DNA from: Yamagishiella unicocca
Lineage: Eukaryota; Chlorophyta; Chlorophyceae; Chlamydomonadales; Volvocaceae
Reading direction: 5' to 3'
DNA length: 64,000 nt
Assembly (NCBI GenBank): GCA_003116995.1
Contig: BDSL01000010.1
Coordinates: forward strand, 1,054,001-1,118,000
The stretch's first letter is position 1. Every line of letters begins with the position of its first letter. Under the pieces are notes generated by a model. It ran no database searches. It was given only the letters and a program-made list of their open reading frames with translations, and was not told where the DNA came from. Position numbers and translations under genes: made by a program. Below are positions 45,155-56,059 of this stretch, in pieces.

Positions 45155-46018
45155 GAAGATCCTGAGCCTAAATAAAACACCTGCTGCACAAACACGCAAC
45201 TAATGCCGCCGCGCCGTATCTAGGCCCGCCTCCTCATACTTGGGTAGTGCGCCGCAGCTCGCTGTGAAGCCAGCGCAGCCAACCGTGGCGCCACTCTGTC
45301 CAGCACCACCTCGGATGACTCCGCTTGGAAGCCGAGGGGCCCTCGCCCCGCCGCCTGCTGCTGTCGGCCCGCCGCTCCGCCGTCCGACTGGGTCGTCCCA
45401 ACGCCACCAGCGGCCGTCCAGGCATGGTTGACTGCCGAACGTGCCTGCTGCTCCCGCCGCCTGGTTGCTGCCTACAGCCCCGTCGTCGCTATCGCTAGGC
45501 AGGCTGCCGCGTGAGCTCCCCACCACGCCGCCTCGTGATGACGGTGGCACGCGTCCGGCCGCCGTGGCCTTCCCAGCTGCGATTGAAGGACGTGTAGTTC
45601 GGGGTCACAGGCCGCCTGTGTAATCGATGAAAGCCTCGCCGCCGCCGTTGATGCTCCAGCTGCTAGCGTAATCGGCGCTCGGGAACTGAGTCGGTCACCG
45701 CCGCCGCTGCTAGCGCCGCCGCCACTGACGCTGCTGCTGCTGGCGCAGCCTCCACCTCCGCCTCCGCTGCGAGCGTACCGGTCGCTTGCACCTCCGCCCA
45801 CGCTTCGCCCATCGCGGACGACCACTGTATCGTCTTTAGCAAATAGCCTTGCCTCGACAGGTTTCCGCAGCAGCGGGTTGCTCGCAGCGCGCGGTGGTGG
45901 GCCTGCCTGAGGTAGGTGAGCTCACCTGCTCGAGCAGGTTGATTGACTGGCTGGCTCCATCTTGAGGGGAGGAGGCCGATCGATGGCGGCGCCGGCGCAC
46001 CGCTCGTCGTCACCCCCG
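45155..46018 (-). pseudogene. Inverted 3' fragment of the giant-protein gene, copy 2
   Basis: The minus strand matches about 8,422-9,290 of the giant-protein gene. Shorter than copy 1 and without the SINE-like insert. It carries the same altered C-terminal reading (LPKYEEAGLDTARRH), showing that copies 1 and 2 share an ancestor after they split from the 9-kb locus. Confidence 0.82.
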
Positions 46019-46450
46019 ACCCCGCTGGCACGCCCACTGCCGACACAAGAGAGACTGTAATACATAAATAGTTTGTTTTCTTGACTTCACCTCCGTCATG
46101 CAACAAGTCAGTTGCCACAGCCCATCTCCTACCATCACGCACCTGTCACATGTCACACCGTCACTCAAGTAAAGCTCAATATACTTGCTTGGTTGACATA
46201 GCACAATTCCACTCTGATAGGAAGCCATCGCAGTTATATTATGGACAGGCCTTGTCATGGGCAGGCAGGGGCAGGCCAACGATGAACAGTGTCATGAACT
46301 ACGGTCAATCAGCAGGTTTCAAGTGCCGCCTGCGTGATCTCACCCAGCAGGTGCTTGCAAACCGCCGCACATACGTCACCGCTCCCTAAACCACATACAA
46401 GTCCTGGAGCGCTCCGAGAACTAATCAGCACATTTTCTTCTACCTCCCGT
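46018..46450. other. 3' flank of the exonuclease gene, no other feature
   Basis: About 430 bp of lower-GC sequence after the exonuclease stop codon, probably 3' UTR and spacer. No TGTAA on the minus strand is evident here, so the poly(A) site is unresolved. Confidence 0.4.
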
Positions 46451-49400
46451 TTATGTGAAAGGGTACGTTACACCCACGCCCGCCGAGCTTGCGCCTTCCA
46501 TAATCGTGGTGTCTTCGGCAGCGACTGCGGCAGCAGCCTCAAGCCGGGCAGAAGCGATACAGCTGCCGCCGCCCTCCCCCCCGACCGCGGCCGGTCCTAG
46601 GACTTGAGTGCTGTTACTGCCGCCGCCCTCCCCCCCGACCGCGGCCGGTCCTAGGACTTGAGTGCTGTTACTGCCGCCGCCTGCCAGCGAGTCGCCGCTT
46701 GGAAGGCCGCTGGAGGCTCTGGCGTCGGCCACAACAACACCGCCGGCGCCTGTAGTACCGGCATCACCTGATGTAATGATGGCGGCGGCGGCGACATGAT
46801 CGCCGCCAACAACGTGGCTGCTTGCTGCTGCTGGTGGCAGCAGCGGTGATTTGCGGCGGTGCGGCAGCCTTGTCAGCGCCGACCACACAGCCAGGCCCGC
46901 ATACGCGTCCAGGGCCGCGTACCTGCATCACACACATACACGAGCACGCAGTTGTTGCCTGTGGGACGTCATATATACATGGTACGCCGACGGCAGCACG
47001 CAGGAGCCGCAGTACGCAAGCTGCGGAATAAAAAGCAAATTGCTGCGTGCCCTGTAAGGCAGCCGCCTCGCAAATTGCTGCGTGCGCTGTAAGGCAGCAG
47101 CCTCGCAAGCAGGTCGGTATTAGTTGACGGCCTCGCTCTCGCAGGCTACACTATCTACCCAGCCATACACAAAATGATGCCGGCAGATGTGGCATTTGCA
47201 CGCACCAGTTTGGTCTGACCCCTTCGTTCGCGAGCTGGGCCCGTCCCAGCCATACATATGGAACGAAGGAGAGAAGGCACCCCAGCCACGCGCAACATAC
47301 ACGTAAGTAAGTGCGCAAGTAAGTGCATGGCTGGGATGGATGGCGCCACCTCCTGGCACTCACCGCCGCTGCGCAGCATCGAGTGGCCTTCGCTCCCAAT
47401 TGCCGCAGCGGATGTTGTTTGGCTTGGGGAGGTGGCGGCGCAGAGCCGTCTCTACCAGCGCTGAGCGAGGCAGGCGCGAAGGGGGGAGGGTTGCATACAG
47501 ACCTGGGACCGCGGATGAGGTAACGCGCGCTCAATGCCTGGCTTGATAAAGCAAGACACGGATACGTGCATTAAGGCCAGGCAGGCCTCTATGCTTGCTC
47601 ACAGACACTCTGAATAAGCTTGTATAGGCTTGTGAGCAGCAACGTGCGCTGGTGGACATACAGCGGCAGCAGGCTAGGCAGACAGAAGCACTGGTGGATA
47701 CGCGCCAAACCCCCCGCAGCCGAACCCGTTGCACTACTCTACCCTATCACTAGCACCAGTCATCACGACCAACCTGAAAGTGACCAACGCGACCGGCACT
47801 CTGTGTTGATGGTGACATGCTCGATGTGCTGTAGGAGGCGGCCGTGCGGCGTCCGGCGGCGGAGCGGATAGGTGGAGGAGAACGGAACCGCGCAGCGGGC
47901 AGCGGGCAGGTAGGTTGGGTGCATGATGACGCAGGCTTGCTTAATTGCGTGTTTGGCAATCGTGCGGGGATAAATGTTAAAGGGGCATCGCGCCTACGTA
48001 CGTTCAGACGCAGAAGCCAGGAATTTCGTGCGCGTGCGACCGAGTGAGTCGTTTGACGGGACCCTACGGGACTAAGACACATGCTTCGCCATCGCAAATG
48101 AACAAGCAACCCTAGCAGCCACGCGGTGGGTTGAAGGCAAGGATGGCGCGCGGAGGAGCATCGCCTAGCTGGCTGCGAGCACTTATTATACGTACGGATG
48201 ACCGCACGTACGGCGGATGACCAACCGCAGGATCCAGGATCCAGCACCGCCGTCCCACGCCCGCTCTCGTGCTCGCGCCCGTACCTGCAGCACCCGGTCG
48301 TTGGCTACTGCGTCCAGCTCCAGCACGCCCTTCATGTCCACCTGGCAGCGGGCGGCCAGAAGCCGTGAGAAATAAACACGGGAAATAAACACCGCTGCTG
48401 TATGTCGTGCGTGGGTGCAGCATCTACCAGCAGCGCGTTACGCGTTTGAACATCAGCGGCTGCAGTTGCTGCGGCGGCTGGCAGCAGGAAGGTGCAGCAG
48501 TGGCTGATGTGGCTGGCATCGTACTAGGGCGTGCGTTTGCAGACGCTCTATATCTAACAACCTGCATCGCTTGGCTACACGGATGGGTTATGTAACACGC
48601 AGCAGATGGAAGCAATAATCCCCAGCTCTGCGCGTCCGTCCGTTACTTGTCCCGCACGTGCCGTCATGCAAGTGGCACGTGCGGGGCCCTACTTGGCCGC
48701 GAAGACAGACGAGCCAAGCGGTCGTCGCTCGACGACTTACTCCGTAATCGCGCTTGAGCTTGTTCGCGTCGCCAGTGATGTTGACTCCCACCTGCATAAA
48801 ACCACATGGCGGTTGATGTTTAACCGATCACGTGCGTGCGTGCTTTTCCGTTGTTAACACACACGTGACGTCCCACATCGACTTGCGGCGCTCTTTGCGT
48901 CGAATCATTTAGCTGTAGCGATACCTGCTGCATCGGGAGCCCCGCCCTGCCTTCGCCCGAGCGGACGCCACACCAACGAACCGCCACGCTACAACCTTCG
49001 CCGCCAGGGGGCATAACGCCAAAGCACAAACCAGCCGCGCATGCTACTACGGTACTTCTTAGCAGCCACGGCAGCAGCAGCTGTTGGCTCCAAAGCCGTA
49101 CGTACGCCGTCATCAACCGTGCAAGTAGGATGCACGTTCGATCGAAGTAGTGGAGCCGTTGCGATAACAGTTGTGGGCGCGGCAATAGCAGCACCGCTGG
49201 TAAGGGAAACCCAATGCTAAATCGCTCACTCGACAAGCGCCACACCGATCGTTTCATGCGTCATGCGTATCCAAACCGTGCCCTCTGCTGTGAGCGGATG
49301 AGCCAGTGCCCTCCCACGCCTTACCCACCTCCCGCATGCTGTGCGAAGTAAGTACACACCCGAGTGCGTCAACCAACGTCCCCGCCCACCCTAACCCCCC

Positions 49401-52400
49401 TTGCGACACCCCAACCCTCGCCGATCGCTAAGCAAAAGATGGCTGGCCCCCACTCCAGCACAGCCGTATGTATCGATATACGCTGCACGCCTACACCTCT
49501 CATATCGCCTGCACCTACCTTGAGCGGCTCCTCCGCCTCCAGCAGCGAGCGCAGCCGCGGCGTGATGCCGCTGTGGATGACATGCAGGAGCAGGCAGCAG
49601 CAGCGGCGGCTGCCTGGGGCCGCGGGGGGGGTGTGGGTAGCAGCGGGGAGGGTCCGTTTATCCCGTAGTTAGCACAGGTGAGCGGCGGGGATGAACACGG
49701 AAGGGGGAGCGCAGGTAGGGAAGGGGGCGGGAGCACAGGTAGCATTCCCTAACCCTTGTCCAGGCGCTAGACGCCGGTCGATCGGCAGGTGAACGCGCAC
49801 AACACACACACACACACACGGGGCAAAGTGCCGAGCGAGCGACAGGCCCAACCAACCCACGTGTGTTAGTTGGACCTGTAGATTACGTGTATGTGCCCCG
49901 CCCTGCCTCGCGTGGCACCCGCTGCTGTCTTCCTACTGCTGTTTGTGCCTGCTGGGGAAATGAACCAGGCGCCGCGACCTGCTCGCTCAGAGGCACATAC
50001 GCACGCACCTCTGTTGGTGTCCAGGGTGTCGTCCGCGTCCGGGGCGGGGGACGAGGTGGAGTAGCAGATCTGCACCAGAGCCGTTGGGTTCCCAACGGAG
50101 CCTGCCGTACATCGAGGGTAGGTGGGTTGGGTAGGTGCGAGGAGAGGGAGAGAGTGGGATGAACAACCAAGGCGGCAGCAGTGAGCGGTGGAAAGCGGTG
50201 CACCGAACGGAAGCCGGCAAACGGTGGGTGCAGGCGGCGAGACATCGCCCATTTGGGTGGGCAGATGGAGGGTGCGGGCGGCGAGACATCGCCCATTTGG
50301 GTGGACAGATGGTGGGTGCAGGCGGCGAGACATCGCCCACCATCGCTAAGGTGCGTGTTGGCGAAGTCGCGGGGAGCGAGGGAGGCGTTGCTGAGGCTGG
50401 CGAACGCGCCATTGTCACGGGTGGGCAATCTCAGCAGGGCGGCACCCATGACTGATGAATAGATGCACGTGCGTACCTCCATCGCCACGTGTCGGTATCG
50501 AGTATCCGTCGTCCCAACGCGACTAACCCGCCCGAACTTACCCGCCACGTACTGGGGCCGCCACTCCATGTCCAGACCCACCATCGGAGGGCGGGCCTCC
50601 GCCAGCTGCCCGCACAGCCACTCCACCTCCACCGCTGTTGCGGCGTACCTGGTTTGTAAGAGGCATAGAACGGGCCAGTAAGAGCAGTGGAACGGCTAGA
50701 ACGGGCCAGTAAGAGTACGTAGTGGAACGATAAAGTGCAGTGCGCTGGGAGCGCGCTGACCCGGGCCCGCGGTCACCCCTAGTAACTCGCCAACGCTCCG
50801 CATCCCCATTCACTTAAGACCGGAGCCTACCAAACACGGGAGCCGGGTGGTGCGGGCATATAGGGGCGGAGTCCGCCCCTCAGTTCCCCACCCCCTTGAT
50901 ACACGCCAGGCTCCGGCCGGCGTAATATTATTAATATCATATAATAATTATTATTATTATCCTAACACGGAAGCCTGCCTAACGGCGGACGCGCTCGCGA
51001 AGCGGACGCTGTCCATTCCAACGCAGGAAGGACCTCACATAAATGCTTGTGTTTGCGAAAAAGGCAGGCGGGTGGGGGGGGGCAAACCGGCCTGACACAT
51101 ACCGCGGCCCTGTCAGCGCTGGGGGAAACATCGCAGCGCCTGGTACGGCAGCACCCACCGGACGCTGCCCTCGAATTGCAGGGTAGGTAGCTTGCCGCCG
51201 CAGGTAGCAGCGGGCTTGGTGCCGCCCACCGCTGCCGCCGCTGCCGCCGCTTTCGCGGCGCGAACCTCATCGATCGACGGCAGGGCCGCGCTGCTGGCGT
51301 TGGGCCTTTCGCCCGCAGTAGCAGCCAGGCAACCTACCGCTGCCGCCGCCGTAGCCGCGGGAGGCCCCCCGGCGGAGGCGAGCGACGTCGGCATACGGCG
51401 CCCATTCCCACCGCCGCCGCCACCACCACCACCACCGCCGCCGCCACCACCACTGCTCTTGCCGCCGGCGGCAACCACGGCAGCGGCAGCGGCAACGGCG
51501 TCGGCAGCAGCAGTCGCAGCAACAGCATCAGCGCTAATGCTGACGCCGATGGCAACGGAGGTTTCAGGAAGGGCGGCGTACACAGGAAAACTGTTGGTGA
51601 CACCGGCGACATTGATGTTGCTGCCAGCTGCCGCTGTTATGGCGGGCCCCAGGGCATTCGCTGCCTGCTGCCCTACGCCGCTGCCACTGCCGGACCATTC
51701 GCTGCCTGGCCGCTGCCGGACATTCGCTGCCTGGTGGCCCACACCGCTGCCGCTGCCGGACGTGGCAAGGCGACCGCTCCCCTCCTCAGCAATGGCGGCC
51801 GCAGCGTTGGTGGCGCCCGACGCCAATGCATCCAACGCATCCAACTGTTGCCGCTCCAAAGGATGAAACCTCGCGTCCGGGTCCACATCCGCATCCGCAC
51901 CTGTGCGGACGCCCGTCATTGCGCCCGACCCGGTGCATCCAAGGCCATTCGCCTCTCCGCTTCCGGGACCATAAGCTAGCTGTCCAGTGAGGCCTACATC
52001 TGCCCCAGCCGCCGTCGACGACTGGACGGGAATCAGGGGGCCCACCTGCGGACCTGTCGCCTGCTGCTGTCCGCCAGCAGAGCGCCAACCTGGTGAAGCT
52101 GAAGGCTGTGGAGGCAAGACGGGGATGCCCTCCTGCAGCGCGAGACATAGCCCTGCCGGCGATAGATGGCAGAGACCGGCACCGGCGGCGGCAGGTGCTG
52201 CCGCTGCTGCTGGTGGGCCTGAGGTACCGTGGCCTGCACCTCCAGGCGGCATCTGCTGTTGCACCAGCTGCATCGGCTGCTGTCGTACCAGCTGCATCGG
52301 CTGCTGTCGTACCAGCTGCATCGGCTGCTGTTGCACCAGCCGCATCGGCTGCTGTTGCAACAGCGGGCGCGTTGACTGCTGCAACACCAGCGGGAGCGCT

Positions 52401-54858
52401 GACTGCTGTTGCACAAGCGAGAGCGCTGGCTGCTGCTGCACAAGCGGGAACGCTGACTGCTGTTGCACAAGCGGGAACGCTGACTGCTGCTGCAGCACCA
52501 GCGGGAGCGCTGACTGCTGAAGCACCAGCGGCAGCGGTTTCTGAAGCATCAGCGGCAGTGGCTGCTGCAGCAACAGCGGGTGGGATCGCTGCTGCTGTGA
52601 CTGCAGGAGCGGTTGTTGGTGCAGAAGGGGTGTTGGCTGTTGCTGCTGCTGCGACAGCTCTGGCTGTGCCAACGTCTGCAGCGGCTGTTCCTGCAAAAGC
52701 AGGAGGTGCTGATGTTGTTGTTGTTGCTGCTGCTGCTGCGGGTGTGGCTCAGAAGCCGCGGGGGCCCCGCCCGCGTGCCAGCTTACCGCAGCCTGCGGCA
52801 GCGGTCCCTGCACACGCAACAGCTGCCGCTGCTGCTGCTGCTGGTACTGCGGCCCTTCCTGCCGCTGCAGCTGCGGCCCAGGCGCAATGGACGAGGACAG
52901 GGTCGACGAGCACGGCTCTGAGAGCACCGTCGCCGATCCACTCTCCCATGTGCTCTTACACGCCGCCACCGCTGTCGTCGCAACCGTCGTCTCCGCACCC
53001 CCCAAGGCGAACCGGTTGCACCCGTCGTCACGTGGTGCTGTCAGGCAGGTGGGTTGGCAGTCGCGAGGTGCTGTCAGCGGGGCGGGCAGAGTCTCGGCAT
53101 CAACCCCGCGATGCGTTTGGGCATGGCCGGTTGGCGGCCCCGGTACCTGAAGACCCTGCATCACGACATGGAGCCGAGGGTCGCCAGCTGCTGCTTGTTG
53201 TTGTTGTTGTTCCTGCTCCTCTTGATAACGTTGTTGCTGGTGCTGTGAGCCGCAGTTCCAAGCTTCGTGAACGTGCTTGTGGGGGAACTGAGTTTGCTGT
53301 TGCTGCTGTTGTTGCTGCTGCTGCTGCGCCTGCTGATGTTCATGCTGCGGCTGCTGCTGTTGTTGCTGCTGCGCCTGCTGCTGCTGCACCTGCTGCTGCT
53401 GCACCTGCTGCTGCTGCTCACGTTGCTGCTGCGCCTGCCGGCTTGCTGCTGCAGAGCTCGTGGCTTGAAGTCGAGCAACGCCAACCAGGGCTGCAAGCGG
53501 CGGCGGCGGCACGCTCAAGGCCTGAAGCATGACGTCCTCGGTGGCGCGCCGCTGCTGCTGCTCCTGCTGCTGGTTGGCCTGCTGGGAGCGGCCATGAAGC
53601 TGCTGCTGCAGTAGCGGCCTTCCTCCTTGTAACCATTGGCTCGCCCCAGGCGCCATCTGCGCCCCTTCCTGTATCCGAGGATGTTGCTGCTGGTGTTGGG
53701 AAGAGCCCCACTGCACGCCCTGCTGTTGTTGCTGCGGATGCTGCTGCTGTTGTTGTGCTGCCGCCGCGCCGTTGAACACCGCCGCCGGCGCCGCGCACTG
53801 GGCTACCGACGGGGGCCGCGGCTGCTGCTGCTGCTGCTGCAGCTGCCAGGCCGCTCCTAGGCAGCTCGCTGGAGTGAAGGCGCCCTCGTGTACGACACCG
53901 CCAACACTCCAAGCCGTCGTCGCCGCCATCAGAACTGTCGCCTGGTACGACGGCAGCAGCGGCGCCTGTCGAACAGGCTGTGGAAGCTGCTGTCCGTGTG
54001 GTCCCAGCAGGGCGCGCCACGTCAGCAGGGGAGGACCTGACGCGACGTGGCGCCGTTTGGCAGGGGGCAACTCGGGGCTGGTGCCGGCGCCGCCCCTGCC
54101 GTTGCCATTGCCGGCGCCGGCAGCAGGGCGCCCGTTGGCCCCCGCGTGGTGGCCTGCTGCCTCCTCGTAGGGGTGCACATGGACATTGGACGCGCCCCCT
54201 GGCGGACATTGTGTAGTCCGGCCGTCGCAGAAATCCAAGGTGTCAATCCGCAGTGGCGCCCCGCCGGCGGGAGCTGTTCGCGCACGCGGACATTCCAAAG
54301 CTCCGAGCGCACCGGCTGCTGCCTTCCCTCCCCTGCCTGCGCCGTGGGCGGCTTGGTCATGTGCCAGATCGGGTGCAAGGAGCAATTTTCCGTGAGGCGA
54401 TGGGTGACGCGGGCTGGTGAGCTCGCGCCTTGCACCTGCGGGTCCGCAGAAGGCAGTGTAGGCGAGAAGGTACCCCCCAGAAGAGGGAAACTGAGCACGA
54501 CACGATACGATGACGCTCCGTTGTAGCAACGTCAAGCTGCATGCAATCCTCACCCCCAATTCCCCTGACGTTGGTGTGGTCCGCCAGTGGGGCGACGTCC
54601 TCCAAGCGCTGCGCGTGTCACGAATTTGAGGGTGTGAGCAGTGCTCAATGCAAACTAAGCATTCAGTTTACATGTACCTGTGATGATGCACAGGTGCGCT
54701 CAGCGGCTTCCAACACACGCTCTAATGCCGCGAAGTCCTCTGCCGACAGCTGGAAGATGTACGCATTAGATTAACCGAGATGTAATCAACATTGCATTCT
54801 GTTATCCTAAAGTGTTAACATGGACCGAATAGCAAAGGTGGCCCACCTGTGAGAACAT
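46451..54858 (-). CDS. Werner-type DEDDy 3'-5' exonuclease with giant Gln-rich N-terminal region
   Basis: Twelve exons, each with GT-AG ends and matching phases: 54,847-54,858 (MFSQ, tentative start), 54,678-54,749, 54,554-54,608, 51,159-54,435, 50,542-50,648, 50,009-50,101, 49,519-49,613, 48,741-48,791, 48,285-48,341, 47,774-47,828, 47,364-47,460, 46,451-46,922; 4,443 nt, 1,480 residues. The C-terminal third is a WRN/RNase D-type exonuclease: KLPTLQFEGSVRYAATAVE, Exo I GLDMEWRPQY (Asp, Glu), NPTALVQICYS, LLHVIHSGITPRLRSLLE, Exo II VGVNITGDANKLKRDYG (Asp), RWSLSALVETALRRHLPK, IRCGNWERRPL, Exo III RYAALDAYAG (Tyr and Asp). All four acidic residues and the Tyr are present. The 3.3-kb exon adds about 1,090 residues of poly-Gln, Leu-Val-Gln-Gln and poly-Ala/Gly. 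No helicase domain. Likely DNA repair or RNA processing in the nucleus; the first two exons are inferred from phase alone. Confidence 0.85.
46566..46674 (-). repeat. 54-bp in-frame tandem duplication in the last exonuclease exon
   Basis: Two identical units starting gccgccctcccccccgaccg at 46,567 and 46,621, encoding GSNSTQVLGPAAVGGEGG twice. Frame is kept. Confidence 0.85.
50845..50963 (+). mobile_element. SINE-like retroposon, second copy, in an exonuclease intron
   Basis: Ends ccggccggcgtaat plus an AT-rich triplet tail. The 40 nt before the tail align with the 3' end of the element at 28.8 kb (cccacccccttgatacacgccagg versus cccgcccccttaacacatgccagg), and ggtggtgcgggca is shared further 5'. 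An 11/12 target-site duplication is visible (aacacgggagcc at 50,833; aacacggaagcc at 50,964). Antisense to the host gene. Confidence 0.7.
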
Positions 54859-55640
54859 GGCAGGACCTCTCAAGCATTGGCGTTCAGAACTTGCCAAGTG
54901 TCAATCACATATGTATAAACACGCTGTTTTGTAACAGCGCCGTGTTGCGTTGTAACACTGCCTTGTTAGCTTGCGGTTTAACAACTCGAACTGACCGACC
55001 GGCGTCTCATTTCGTGAGGTCTTGTTTACACAGCAGCGCTGCGTGCGAAACAGACTGGAGTAGTAGTGCGATACGTCCTCATATTAAATGGAGCACGGCA
55101 GTACGCTGCGTGCTGACTGTTGAGCCGTGCGATGCATCCTCGTACCCTCTCGTACAGCGAGTCTGGGAGAAACAGGGGCTCGGCCTGGCAGAGTCCGGCT
55201 TCAATGACCACGAGACCCTGCAAGACCCTGTAAACGGCCAGCGGACCTTTCGGTCCCAGTAAGTGACACTGCACATCCAATTGACCACTTGTGACCTGTT
55301 GTGACCCGCCACTCACCAGAGGCGGGGACCGCCGGTGGGGTGGAAATACCCGCCGCGTCTACCATGCCTTACAACAATGACATATCTACTGGCAGTCCGG
55401 AATGAAGACGGCACCGCGTTGCGGTGGCACCATTGCGCCGTACGAATGGCGATTAACTAGCTACCCACGTTTAAAATACACACTGTGAAGGCCGACGTCC
55501 CCTGTCCCCGATCTACCGTAGGCGGCGATACCCCAAATGTAACATGTCGCCCGAATGACCAAGCAAGGTAGTGCCCAATGTGAACATACCAAAAACCAGC
55601 TTGCATCGTTCCTCCACCATTCGCATTGTTTATGTTGAGT
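54859..55640. other. Intergenic upstream of the exonuclease gene
   Basis: Mixed-composition sequence between two minus-strand genes; should contain the exonuclease promoter. The 137-codon frame at 54,849-55,262 has no recognisable motif and overlaps the inferred first exon antisense. Not called. Confidence 0.4.
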
Positions 55641-55830
55641 GCTGCACAGGGGCCCCATCACTGGGTTCTGGAGACATTTGCCAGGCCACGGATATGGGCC
55701 CCTCTTCTTGTCCTGGGTTCGCCGGGGCTTGCGGACACTGTAACGTCTTCTTATTAACACACATGGTAGGGAAGTCGGTAACGGTCAAACTGCGAGTCGA
55801 TACCCCAAACTCGCAAGAGTGAGGACATAC
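55640..55830 (+). mobile_element. Very degraded L1-like 3' fragment
   Basis: ccaggccacggatatgggcc with cttcttgtcctgggttcgcc resembles repeat H at 31,212-31,260 (ccaggacatggcccc, cttcttgtcctgggtaaacc), and gcgagtcgatacccc at 55,794 matches the tail of the relic at 11,728. Short and old. Confidence 0.45.
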
Positions 55831-55936
55831 GCTACGGTCGACCTCAGGGTTTTGCGGTGAACGACCACCCTCCAGAAACGCGATCAGCCTCTATTAACGA
55901 TGAACATCTACGGTGGCCCTTGGGGCACCTGACATT

Positions 55937-55941
55937 TTACA
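55937..55941 (-). terminator. Candidate TGTAA poly(A) signal of the O-fucosyltransferase-like gene
   Basis: ttaca on the plus strand, TGTAA on the coding strand, about 120 nt after the stop at 56,060. TGTAA is the usual signal in chlorophycean algae. Confidence 0.5.
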
Positions 55942-56059
55942 CAGTTCAGAGCTAAGAGCACCCTGCGCCTTCCATCTGAGACCGCGCCACATTCTTCCAC
56001 CAGTCAGGGAATCGTACACCACGTCATGCCCGTCGTATCCTCCCTTGCCGTTGCCGCTG

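Larger units (their letters stand above)
42354..46018. repeat. Segmental duplication, copy 2
   Basis: Begins tgctccatacatacgtaacc and follows 25,178-29,550, lacking the 215-bp and 444-bp insertions. The inverted gene fragment ends at 46,018, where the 3' flank of the exonuclease gene begins. Confidence 0.88.

Noticed and set aside
49798..49822. (CA)n microsatellite as a functional element
   Set aside because: Short, intronic and common in such genomes; nothing links it to a function.
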